From positions 609,804 through 673,803 of the forward strand of contig JH720334.1 of NCBI GenBank assembly GCA_000231825.2: a stretch of 64,000 nucleotides of DNA, written 5' to 3'. Below, one piece after another: positions 35,639 through 47,166 of the stretch. Position 1 is the stretch's first letter, and every line of letters begins with the position of its first letter. The position numbers and the translations under genes were made by a program. The notes beneath the pieces are model-generated. The model did no database searches. It worked only from the letters and a program-made list of their open reading frames with translations, and was not told where the DNA came from. Origin of the DNA: Tetrahymena elliotti 4EA (Eukaryota; Ciliophora; Oligohymenophorea; Hymenostomatida; Tetrahymenidae).

Positions 35639-37474
35639 TCAATGATTTACAGAGGTAGTGATGTAATTTTCATCATTCATAAAGCTACCATTAGATTAGC
35701 GGTTATCTTGTATATTTAGGTTATTGTGGTTATTATTATTATTACCTATGCTATTCATTATATTATTGAAAGAATTTCTCTCATCGCTCATTATTTATGA
35801 AGTGTTTGTTAATCCGTTGATGAAGAATTGATTGCTGAAGCGCTAGTCAACAGTATTGAGATTGCTTCCTTAGTTTATACCATCAGCTAAGTTTGCAATG
35901 CAAAATTCATTTTAGTTTGCTTGTATGAAATTATGGCTAGTGTTATTCAAGAATTAGCTTCCTGGGTTAAAGGTGCTACCGTTGAAATTTATATTATTGC
36001 TATTTCTTTGGAAGTTTTCCAAACCAGATTACCCTAATTATTCTGAAATCATATAGCTATTGCGATTATTTGAAGATATACCATGGCCTAAGGAAGCTTA
36101 CATGTAATTTTATGAGTGCTATCCATAGGAATTGTGATTACCTAATCCACCTGAAGAGTAGGGGAATGTTTATGAATTAAGATTGTAAGGAGTGAATAAT
36201 TATTAATTATGATTTGGGTTTGAAGAATGTAAAACATTTTGCATGAGTTAGCTATTAGTTTAATTGAGGATTATACTGTTATTGTTATTGGCATTTGTGT
36301 TAATAATTGAATTAGTGTTGTTCTTATTGGAACCAGTGTTAGATAAGTAATTATCTTAGGATGACTCCTCATCATCTGAGTTTTCACAGCCAGAAATCAT
36401 ATTCAATCCATTATCAAAGTTAGAACTGTTGTTATTTCCTGAGAGACTAGGATTAATCAATCCCTTCTTGGCTAATTTCTTAGATTCTTCCTTGACGAAT
36501 TTACGAAGTGTTCCCATTTTTTCTCCCTTATTTCTTTCAAAATCAAAACCTAATTACTCAGCACGACGAAGCTATAAGTAGTAATCATCAAGAGTTTTAC
36601 GAGAGATGCCAATATAATTAGCAGCATGATCTAAATTCAATTTTTATAGGTTTCCATTCGAATCGCGATACCCAGTTTCATGCATAGCACGCCATTCAGC
36701 AACTTTTTCACGTACTTTTTCAATATATCTCTCTTTAACTCTTTTATCATTAGAAGAGCGTCCCATCAATTTTTTCTTTCTAGAGATTTTACCTCCTAGA
36801 TCCATACCATTTGCTGCATTGTTATTTTGTTGTGAGAAAGTGGTGTTATCTTCAGAAACTAAATTATCTTCTTCTTTGATAGAAGGGTTTGGGTTGCTGC
36901 CAGTATTAGCTGCACCATTATTTCCAGTTTATTATTAGCGCTATTAGGTGTTACCGTATGAGAATTATTGTTGAGTTTACTATTACTTATAAGAACGGAA
37001 TTTGATATAGATATTTGACTTAACACCACAAAGATGAGAAGGTAAGAAATGAGGTTGGTTCATAGGATCGTTTGCAACAAAAACGTGCATACCACGTTTT
37101 TCATCCCAGCAGAAAAGCATGCAATCGTTGAGAGGGAAGCTCATTTATTTAAGACGATCAACTAAATCTGAAAAGAATAAGCTATTTTCACTGCTTTATA
37201 AGAACTTAACCTAAATATTTGGCATTAAATAGCGCTAACCTGTAATATCATTTTCTAAAATAATATCGCGAATCTCAGAGACAAGAGGTAAATTATTTTT
37301 GAGATCATTAGAGCTACCATTTTAATTAGAAGGATCTGAATTGTTTTATGAGTCCAATTAGACTACATTTCCAGCTTGATTAATAGTTGGCTAAGGCTTA
37401 CTAGATAAAAGCTTATCAGGAATAAAATTATCTTGTTGCTTAGTGAGATCAAAAAGATCAGTTTATTTGTTCAT
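35639..37474 (-). CDS. Nuclear-type protein with basic helix-turn-helix-like core and Asn/Gln-rich tail
   Basis: A single-exon protein of 611 residues, ATG 37474 to TGA 35639-35641. A conserved-looking N-terminal domain covers about residues 65-162 (EIRDIILENDITGQRYLMPN ... MLFCWDEKRGMHVFVANDP). After a Gln-rich linker comes a very basic segment (ISRKKKLMGRSSNDKRVKER) followed by helices YIEKVREKVAEWRAMHETG, LDHAANYIGISRKTLDDYYL and QLRRAEQLGFDFERNKGEKM. The piece HAANYIGISRKTLDDYY has the spacing of a helix-turn-helix (helix, tight turn, recognition helix), and the region ends in KFVKEESKKLAKKG. The last 260 residues are Asn/Ser/Gln-rich and low complexity. No enzyme motif. A DNA-binding regulator is the best inference. 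I believe such a core recurs in ciliate proteins but cannot cite a family. The tail carries long AAT/ATT triplet runs. Confidence 0.75.
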
Positions 37475-39586
37475 CTTAATGGGCTTTAACCTTAATTATG
37501 ATAAAATGTTGATGAGATTTGTGATTCTTTAATGGTAAATATGTAAAATGAATGAGATATGTAAAGACTCTAAAGATATTTGGATAATTGAATAAATTAG
37601 ATAGACTTTGAATGAACAAATGTTATCAAGCTAATGATTTTCTTTAAGAGTATTTATTTTATCTAATAATAGATCAAGTATATTTATATGAATTATTTTT
37701 ACTTGTTTTTCTCTAAAGTAAACTTTTATTTTTTTCTTTCTTGTTTCTTGTTTGTTTGCAGATTTGTGTTTTTGTTTGATTTTTATTTATTAATTTATCA
37801 ATTAATAATTATTTTTTCCTATATTTATTTTACTTTTTTTTTAATTATAAAAGTGTTTATACTTGAAATCTGATTTTTCTGAGCGTAATAAATATTGTTT
37901 GATTGATTTTTCTCATTATCTTTCTTTATATAATAATTAATTTTAATGTAGCATTATAATTTTTCTTCATAATTTCTTCTTTTACAAAACTTTACTTCTT
38001 CTCAGAAACCTTGTTGCTATCAAAAGGATTTTTCATTCTAATTTTCTATTCCTATAAATACGAATAATTTGCTTTTCTAAATAATGTAAACTTTCTTTTA
38101 TTAGTTTTTTAGACTTACCCTATCAAAAAAAATTATTTGCTTTTAAAATTTTATATATACTTAATCTCCATTATTTTTATGCAAATTCTAAGGTACTAAA
38201 TAATAAATTTAAATTTGATTATCAATTTAGAAAATATCAATTTGATTCCAAAAAAAACTTAAAATTTTTAATCAAACAAGGACTTGATTTTTTGAAAGTA
38301 TTTTTATAATTATTTTATTCATCTTTATATAATGATATCTATTTCAACAAACCAGTCAACCTTGAACCAAAAATTTATCATCATTATTGAATTGATTTTA
38401 GATTTGATACTTATTTCTTTTCCACCATTTTTGGAATACTTAAAATTTATTTATAATTTCTTCAAGTAGTAAATTTTAATTAACACCATGTTCTATCTGA
38501 TAATTACTATTCTGATTAAGTTGAAAATTTAAAATTCTTCTATAGAAAGAAATTTGAATTAAAATACAAATAATGAATAAGTAAAATGCAAAATTATTTT
38601 GTTTGTCTTTTAATTAATTCCATATTTACTAGCTCATTCTTTTATAAATATTTTAAGTATTTAAATAAATTATGTAAATAGTGTTACTTAATTTTTTATA
38701 AGAATATCCTATTTATTTATTGAAAATCGCTTTAATATCTGTTGCTTAAATTTATAAAAATAATTAAATAATTCAAGAAGAAATAATAAAAATCTTTAAA
38801 TTTCCAAATTAAACTGAATAGATTTGATAAGATTTGATTTGAAATTTCAAACTGCATAATCTAAATTATTTAAGAAGAATAGTTGCTTGCTTAAAAGATA
38901 ATAATTTAAATGAAAATATTTTTTAGTCCTTTATTAATTAAAAAGAATTATTTTTATCCTTTAGAAAAATTAAATCAAATTCAAGCTTTAAAAATAAAGA
39001 TATATTTGTTTTTATTTTATTTAAAATCTTAAAAATCAATATCATTAATATCATTGAATATTTTAAAAAATTTATTTTATACAAAATAATATAACTTTTA
39101 GGATTTAATCCACCCTAGTATTTTAATTTAATACTAATAGTTTTATAATTTTACATCGACATATTCTTAAAGGATTCTACTTTAATCAGTTAGTTATTTA
39201 TTTAATTTTTCACAACAAAAAATTCTTGTTTGCTGATAATATTTCAAAAAATATTTACATTTTGATGCTTTACTCCTTAAAGAAAAGTAAAAGTAAATTG
39301 ATTTTACAAAAACAAATGACATTTAAAATAATAAATTTATAATTTTATTTTAAAATAACTTTTCTTATTGAGCTAATAAAAAAAATTGAACTTACATAAC
39401 ACTTGACTTTACATAAACCTAATATAGAAAAGTTAATTAAATTTATATCTAATAAATTCTTTTTGATTTTTAAATTTTGAATTTTTAATTAGAGCAAAGT
39501 GTAAATTTAAACTTAAATAATTGATTGTTTTTTTTCATCTATTTTATATTTTTGAATACACAAACCATAACTAATACAGTATAAAA
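37475..39586. other. Gene-poor region
   Basis: About 2.1 kb, AT-rich, upstream of the helix-turn-helix-like gene. A Phe/Tyr/Leu-only frame on plus at 37688-37873 has random composition and is not called. Nothing else seen. Confidence 0.5.
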
Positions 39587-42013
39587 TCAAATTTAGATAT
39601 TCTTGAACTACTCTTCAAAATCATCACCATAATCTAATTAATTAATTTGTAAATGTTAGTCACTTACATTATTATTGCTTAATGAATGGTCTTAATTAAT
39701 TTATTAATATTAGGACTATTTGCTGTTATTCTCAAATTAATCTATTTGTTGATAAGTATTTTAGTTATTATTATCTTGCCGTAAATTTTGTTTTTATTCA
39801 TGTGTTGCTAATTATGCTACTCTATTTTTTTATATGTTGGTACAAATATTTTCAAATAGTTATTATTATTGTTATTGAATATTAGTAAAATTTATCTATC
39901 TTTAATTAACGTTTTATGAAAATAATTAGGAATTCTCATTTGATGATGTACTTTATTAATAATCACTAAAAATACTATCTTAATTTTATTTCATGTTTGA
40001 CTGATGCCAATCACGAATCTAATCAAATTATATATTTTATTCCAAATTCAATTTAGGATACTAGCTTAAGCGAGAAGATTATGAAGTTGAGTTTTAACTT
40101 GAAAGATCCATCAAACTTTCTTATTCTCTTAAATTATTTGAAGAAATACTGTCATGATAAATATCATATAATGATTTTTTAGGTGTAGTTGTTTTACTTT
40201 CATTGAAATTCAAGTATATTGGTTTAATTATGCTACCTTAGTTTAAATCAGTACTATTCATCATATTACTACTTTGTTAATTTTCATAGGAGTTTGTTTG
40301 CTAAAGTAAATTAACACCAAATTAAGGAATTTAGTGTTAAACAAAACTATCTTAAACCACATAAAAAACAGGATCTGTATATATAGGAGGAGGTAAAGGT
40401 GCTAAAACAAAGGGGGCATAAGAAACAGCAGGAGAAGGTTATGGATTAATTATTACAGGTTCTTGCATTAAAGGTTAGTAAGCAGGTAAAGGTTGATTTT
40501 GTTAAAAAAATGGCTAATTATAAAGAGGTATTTAGCAATTCTAATTAATTTATGGAGGATAAGGGTTCATAAATTCTGGTTGAGTAAAGAATGCTTCATT
40601 ATTTTGCTAAAAATTTAGTTTAGAAGAAGCCAATTATTAGCTTTATTGAGGTGTGTTATTTATAAAAAAATTATCTTGATTTATTTTAGTCTGCCTCACT
40701 GAATAGAATAAAGGATTGTTTTATTTTTGGGCAGAAGGATATGGATTTCTATTTTACTAGTTATTATTCATGGCTTAATTTTACATAGATTAGCCTTACA
40801 TATCATCTTAAAAAAAAGGAATTTAAGATTGGTTAAGTTATTATTGTTGTTGCTGCTGCTGTGGAAATATTGGATTTATTTAACTGGAAATGAGAGGTTC
40901 TTAAGAATTTTATTAAATTGAAGCGTTATTTTTACTAAAAATATTCATTTAATTCTATTAATTTATCTGGCTCTAATTTATTTATTGGAAGCTATTATTG
41001 ACATTATTGATCATATTATCTTAACTTAAAGAAGGATGAAATGATTATGAAAAAAATGCATCTTGCTATCTAATATTTGTTTACTAAATATTAACTAAAG
41101 CTATTTTAATAAAAGTAGAAAAACTTTTTATTTTATATTATTTTTTATAAATTTATATATTTTTACATGGATTGTAATGCTATGTCTATTCGCTATTTTG
41201 ATTCTAAAATTATTAGTTGAAAAACACATTGTCTTTTTTGTTGGCTTTCTTTTTGTATGAAGTTTAACTAAAGAACTACCTACTTGATATTTTCTTAAGT
41301 TAAGTTTGGTTTTTATTTATTTCATTTTCTTTTACTTAATTGAATTGATTACCTACCTATATCTACTCCACAACATTTTTTTATATGGGGGAATTATTAA
41401 AATATTGATTATTTTGTACTTAATTTTAGTTTTAATTTAAGCTTTGCACCATTTTTACCTGCCTCTCTCTTTACTGTTTTAATTCAAAAAATACAGGTTA
41501 ATTATTTGTATTATTCCTCTTTAAAAAAGAGTTTTATTCTCCCCTCATTTTATTAGTGATATTAATAATCCTTTATGGGTCATGCTAAGAATTGCATTTC
41601 GGACAAACTATATTTAGCTCTCCTTTATATTTAGTAAAATAAGTTTTAAACCATATTTTCTTTCGCTGGAACTTGATAAGTTATGATATGCTAAAATTGG
41701 ATTGATGAATAAATAATTAAAAAAATTTACTCTATTTCAAACAGTTTTCACACGCACTTTTTCCACAACAAATTTAATAAGATTAACTATGAAATATTTT
41801 TTGTTCACATATGTAGCAAAAAGTGCTTGCCTGTTATTAGTTAATTTGATTTATCATAAAACCCTTCTCAGATAAATTTTAAAAAAATTACTGATTTTTA
41901 TATCTTTAATCTTTGACTAATTCTAATTGTTTTTTTATTGGTTCCTCTAATAGTAGAAAGAAGGATCTTTAGTCTTTTTTCCACAAATAATTAATTTTTT
42001 TATCTATTTTCAT
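39587..42013 (-). CDS. RING-like zinc finger protein with giant Gln/Asn/Pro-rich tail
   Basis: A single-exon protein of 808 residues, ATG 42013 to TGA 39587-39589. Near the N-terminus is a cysteine cluster: FCYIC at about residue 71, QICCGKSACENC at about 88-99, and VCPKCNSQHD about 45 residues later. The C-x2-C, C-C, C-x2-C, C-x2-C spacing with a long gap before the last pair resembles a degenerate RING. RINGs usually act in ubiquitin transfer, but a clear ligand histidine is missing, so E3 activity is only possible. The next 650 residues are mostly Gln, Asn, Ser and Tyr with a Pro-rich island (PLPPPIYTDP, FMNPYPPQI). Poly-Gln runs mix CAG, CAA, TAA and TAG codons. The tail ends acidic (LDYGDDFEEQFKNIQI). 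Such tails favour condensate or prion-like assembly. The frame is continuous over 809 codons without an intron. Confidence 0.8.
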
Positions 42014-42171
42014 AGTGTTTTATATTAGTTTATTATATTATTTTAGGTTTAAAATATTTTTTAATCTATTTTTTATATTTTTTACCATATTTTAAGTTAA
42101 TGAAATTTCAATTATTTTATATTTTAAAAAAAATGATTTATTTATTTAAGAAAATAATAATACAAAATTTC

Positions 42172-42636
42172 TCATAAATTAAATACTAGATATTAATAAT
42201 ACATACATTTTTCTTATATCCATAAATATTATTAAAACGGGCTTTCTTCCTCATTGCTATGTATTAAAAAAGATGATAAAAATAAATAATTTGAAGAATT
42301 TGATTATTCAATTTAATCATGTTATTTAGGTTGATAATTTTAAGAAAATCCATATTGAGTTAAATTTTAATACTTCTACAAATTGTCAAAAAGGTAAATA
42401 AGATTGAGTATTCTCGCAAAAATCAGTTGATGGAATGGAAATTTTATTTAATAAATTATATCCTTTTGAAAAGAATTAATATAAATATAATATCTCATTT
42501 TATAAAACTATTTGAGAGAATACGAATACAGCATAGTCATTTTTTTTATCAGTAGAAATTATGACATTTATAGGGAGGGAACTTATAAAGTAAAATAACC
42601 CCAAAAAAATTGATATCTCAAGCATAAGAAATTCAT
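42172..42636 (-). CDS. Hypothetical protein, code-6 frame
   Basis: A minus-strand frame of 154 residues from ATG 42636 to TGA 42172-42174, with the frame open further upstream to about 42757. Its C-terminal half is varied and coding-like: DNLQKYQNLTQYGFSQ, QHDQIEQSNSSNYLF, HSNEEESPFQQYLW. The N-terminal half is AT-biased and could be non-coding, so the true start or an upstream exon is unclear. It ends 158 bases before the start of the RING-like gene on the same strand. No family recognised. Chance open frames are common in this code, hence the low confidence. Confidence 0.35.
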
Positions 42637-43099
42637 ATTTTTTGTAATTGAATCAAGTATTGAAAATAAATAATGAGGTTATATTTACTTACTAATATAA
42701 GTATAGATTTAATTAATAATCAGTTTCCTAATTAATATATTATATTTGATAGTTCAACATAAGCTAAGTACTCATTAACCAAATGTAGACGAATCTTTCA
42801 TAATTTTAAAATAAAACATCATAAATATCTACAAACTTGAGATAAAATTTTATTTGAGTAAAAAATAAATTTAAAATATACAAATCAAGCTAGCTACAGC
42901 AATATTTGGATTTGCTAGTAAATAATATATTAGTAAAAGAGGAGATAGAGAATGTATAGTATTTATAATTTGAATCTAAAATTTTAAACTTGAAATTTTA
43001 ATATAAAATCCAAAAAAAGTAAACTAATAGCTAAGCAAAAGAGATTATAAATAGTACTCTTAAATCTAAGTTTCAGCAAACTAAAATAGTAAATTAATA
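42637..43099. other. Upstream region of the MORN gene
   Basis: AT-rich sequence between a minus-strand hypothetical frame and the MORN gene start at 43100; presumed promoter and 5' leader. No motif recognised. Confidence 0.5.
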
Positions 43100-44357
43100 A
43101 TGGCAACTTGCTAGATTTTTTAAGAACAATGTAGATTTCATGGTAAAAGAAGTTTAGAATTTGTATGTATCGAGTTGTAATGCGAAATTAAAGAAAAAAG
43201 AGGATGTAACCTTTGCTTCATGAAGAATGGAAAACATTAAGATCACTCATTTTTAGAATCATCAGAGTTAATGGAAGAAATTAATAATTTTTAGGTGTAA
43301 GAAGTGACTGAAAAAATAAAATAAAAAGCTAAAAATGCAATAATAAAAATAAATTAAGAATTAGATGATTGGTATTTAAAAGTAGTTTAAAAATGTGAAG
43401 AGATTGAGACTAAATATGAGGTAATAGTGGACATAGATAGTTTAATAGAAGTTTATAGGATAAAGAAAAATGAATAAATATTACCAATTTACTAAGGCAT
43501 AGACATGTATTAAGAGGATGTTTTAAAAAATATGAAAAATGCATAGAATTATATCAATTACTTTTATCATTCCAAATATTTGGAGCAGCTTAGCAGATAT
43601 TATTAGCAAATAGATTAGCTCAAGCAATAGTTTTAAGAAATTTATATTAAGAATCCACTAAGAGACTAAGTAAATGCACCTTTTAATTTTGATATGGAGG
43701 AATTAGAAAATAATATTGATAGCACATTACATCCTGTTTTAGAATAGATAAAACTATTTGATTAAAATGGAAATCCTTATTTTAAAGTTAAATCTATATA
43801 ATTATGTTAGAAAAAAGATAATCTTCCTAATGGGAGAATGTTCTACTTCCGTGATACAGGCGAATCATATGAAGGATATATGTTTAATAATTAAAAGCAT
43901 GGAAAAGGAAAGCTAGTAAATTAATATGGGCATTTGTATGTGGGAGAATTTAGATTAAATAAAAAACATGGACAAGGAGTTTATTTATTTGGCTAATACA
44001 AGTAAGTAGATTTTATTTAGCTTATTTATGTTTTTAAATATATTAAATGACCGCTCTTTTCATGTAATTTATAGGTATGAAGGAGAATTTTAAGATAACA
44101 AATATCATGGTGTTGGGAAGATGATTTATTAAAATGGAGATATTTTTGAAGGTTTTTACAGATATGGAATGAGACATGGTATTAACAATTATTATTATTA
44201 TCTAAATTATAATATATTTATACATTTTTTTAATAATAAAATAAAAGGGAAAGGGAAATTTACTTATTGTTCAGGAAAGGAAAAGATAGGAGTATGGGCA
44301 GATGATAAGTACATAAATGATAATTTGATACCAAAAGATGAGCCTGAATTGATATGA
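43100..44357 (+). CDS. B-box-like zinc finger plus MORN-repeat protein
   Basis: Three exons (43100-44001, 44075-44178, 44248-44357) give 371 residues; both introns are about 70 nt and frame is kept. Residues 1-50 form a B-box-like finger: CQIFQEQCRFHGKRSLEFVC, then C....C, CNLC and H..H (GKHQDH). Residues 60-250 are charged helix, likely a coiled coil. From about residue 262 come four to five MORN repeats with the YEG.....HGKG pattern: YEGYMFNNQKHGKGKL, YVGEFRLNKKHGQGVYL, YEGEFQDNKYHGVGKM, FEGFYRYGMRHG then GKGKFTY. MORN repeats bind membranes or cytoskeletal partners in protists and often sit in cilia and cell-division structures. A finger, coil and MORN in one chain suggests a scaffold. The first intron falls inside one repeat and the second inside the HG|GKG motif, so skipping either would break a repeat. 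Confidence 0.9.
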
Positions 44358-47166
44358 AAGATATTAATTAAGAGAAAGCAAAAAGGTAGAAGTAAAAAAG
44401 AAAAAATATTTACTAAAATAAAATAGATATCAAGATTAAAAATAAATCTTAAAAAATGTATGATAAATTTAAGCATAAGATTTACTAATTACTAATTAAA
44501 AATACAGAATCAAGATATTATTAAATAAATTTAAAAGATCTTGTGCTTAAATGAAACATAAAAAATTAATACTGATAATAAATAAAAAAATTTTGAAAAA
44601 TTAACTTTTTAAACAAACCTTAAGTAAAAATTAAAAAAAAGAAAGAAGTTAACTGAAAAATAATTACAAGTATATTAAATCTTAGTTAAATACATACTAA
44701 ATATATTATATTATAAAAATATTTTAATATATTACTTTAATTATCGAGAAACGTATTTGTTTGTAATAAGTAATTACTTTAGTGCCAAAATAAATCATTT
44801 TATTTTTTTTACAAAAAAAGAATCAGATTAAAGTTTACAATTTTCATCAATTAAAACTATAATAACTATTCGTTAAAAACCTTTTACAAAAGAAAAACGC
44901 TAAAAAATGAAAAAAGATAGGCAAAAATAATATTAATTGAGGACTTATTTCATGTAAAAACAGTTTCCGCATAAATTGTCAGATGATTTGCCTTTTTTTA
45001 CTGTCATTGTATGAATCCCTTGAGCATTTTATTTGGGTTATTTATTATTTTAATTAATAATCTCATTTCATGTATATGAGCATGAGAATCATAAAAATGT
45101 TTATGAGCAAATGTTAAAGAAATATACTTTATTTGTAGAAATGCACTTCCAATTCCAATAAGAAACTAATTAAATATCAAGATTTAATATATTTTAATTC
45201 TTGAACTGTTTCTAAAAGCAGTAAATAAATGAATCTAATCAATTGCAATTCTACAAATCAGGTTTATTATAATAAATTTAATATGATTTGATATTTTTAA
45301 TAATCCTTTAACATTATATAATAAAAAAACAATGAAATTATTAAGTTTAAAATATTAAATGAACAAAAATAAAGTCTTATTTTATACATATTTTTGTTAA
45401 ATATTATAATATTGTTAACATTTTTAAAATACATGGACTTAAAATAAACAAACTACATATTAATTTTCAATCTAAAAAATTTTAGGAAAATAAAAATTAA
45501 TAAAACAAAATAGGTTAATTTAAATGTTATTTAAAAATTATGTATTAAGTTTTTTTATTCAAAATAAATAATCTTAAACTTTCACTTTAAAAGAAATCTA
45601 AAATACCTTGTGAAACTTATTAAAAATTTGCTAAAATATTTTAAAACTACAAAATTTATTTTATAATAAACTAAAAAAGTAATTAGCTTTTAAAAAAATT
45701 CTTTAAAAAATTACCGCATTTTTCATTTAAGCACTTCTAAGAACAACATCTTCAATGATACAACAATTTATTTTAAATACATAACATTTATTTAAAATAA
45801 GAAAATCTAGTTTATTGAAAAACAAAATATTTAAGCATTCTTTTAAAATTACTATTTTAATATATCCTTGAGATTTAAGTAAATTTAATTTGTTGGAAGA
45901 AAGATGCCTCCAAAAAATATTTCTGCATGTATCATGTAGATCAACTAATATCATGTCTATGAAAAATATTAGTAAAACCTAGAAATAAGAAAGATATTTA
46001 GTATAAAATTAAAGCCAATGACTTCATTTAGGAGTGCTATCATCTTAAAATAAGAATACTTAAACACGTAAGAACTTATCCATTTCTAATTTTAAGTGAA
46101 CAATAAAAATTTTTTGACTATTTTTTAAAAACTCACTGAAACAATAAAATTACCTTTCAGCTGTTTTAGAAAGAGTTTTTCTAATAAAAAATAATGGCTA
46201 GCCAAAAGAGATTATTTTTCTTTTTAGAAAAAACAAAATATAATCTTTCATGTGCATTTATTTATTTGGGATTATAAAACATGCTTACTAGCTAATTAAA
46301 CATTTCTGTTGTTATGAATCCACAAACATGAAATTATTACATTGATGTACTGAATTGAATTAAAAAAATGCCTTATCATAAACAAATTCCTTAACCTTTT
46401 TAAATTTTTTAGGATTACTGTAATTGAGGTGATTAAATTTTTATTATTTTTCAATTAAGAAGGCAAAATAAATTCAAACAAACATTAAATTCATTCTTAT
46501 TTTTATTTTAATAATCATTCGTTTAAATTTTTCTGAGTCATTGGAATTAAGAAAATCCTATTATTTAAAATTAAAAAAGAGTTATTTTTAAAAAGTGAAA
46601 ACACAAGAATTTTTATATTTTAAGCAGCTAAATAGAAAGTATTTTGTAGTAAAGAAATTGAATTTTTAAGACTAAAATGAGAAAAAAAACAATTGCTCAA
46701 AAAACTTAAATGTTAAAGTTGTCTTTATAAAGAAATTCATGTTTTTAAAGTTGTGTAGATTTCTCATAAAAACTTGCTGAATTTATTTATGATAAAAGCA
46801 TTATAGATTTAAATAATTTATCGAAGAATAATAAAACTAATGAAGTAAAGAATTTTGAATTGAATGTGTGAAGTCCATATTATTTTATTAACTAATTAAA
46901 TACTTTTTATTTATTTTAAGAATACAAAAAAAAAATACAATGGTCACTTTATACTTGATAATCTGTTGACTCATTTGCTCACAATTAATTGACTAATACC
47001 AACTAATTAAATCTCTAAATATTCACTTTTGTTCAAAAAAAAATTAATTAATTAACAAATTAATTAATTATTAATAAAAAGAAGGAGAGCAATACAAAAA
47101 ACTGCAAATTAAAATTATAAAATGTATTAACCTCCATTGTTCTTTCACTAAACTAACTAGGTGAAT
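44358..47166. other. Gene-poor region
   Basis: About 2.8 kb, very AT-rich, with ATTA/TTAA simple runs near 47040-47075. It contains one weak code-6 frame on minus (45559-45954, listed) and an even weaker one on plus near 45060-45340 (YEHENHKNVYEQMLKKY...). Nothing else supported. Confidence 0.5.
45559..45954 (-). CDS. Weak hypothetical reading frame
   Basis: A 131-residue code-6 frame from ATG 45954 to TGA 45559-45561. The first 75 codons contain no TAA or TAG and have mixed composition (VDLHDTCRNIFWRHLSSNKL), which is unusual for random DNA here. The second half is Phe/Lys/Ile-rich. The frame is open upstream and a CTAG-type splice acceptor sits just before it, so it may be an exon. No homology recognised. 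Confidence 0.2.

Noticed and set aside
37688..37873. Plus-strand frame made of Phe, Tyr, Leu and Ile
   Set aside because: Composition is that of a T-rich strand and there is no conserved feature.
45060..45340. Plus-strand code-6 frame (YEHENHKNVYEQMLKKY...)
   Set aside because: No start codon at its head, spacer-like AT content, and no recognisable domain.
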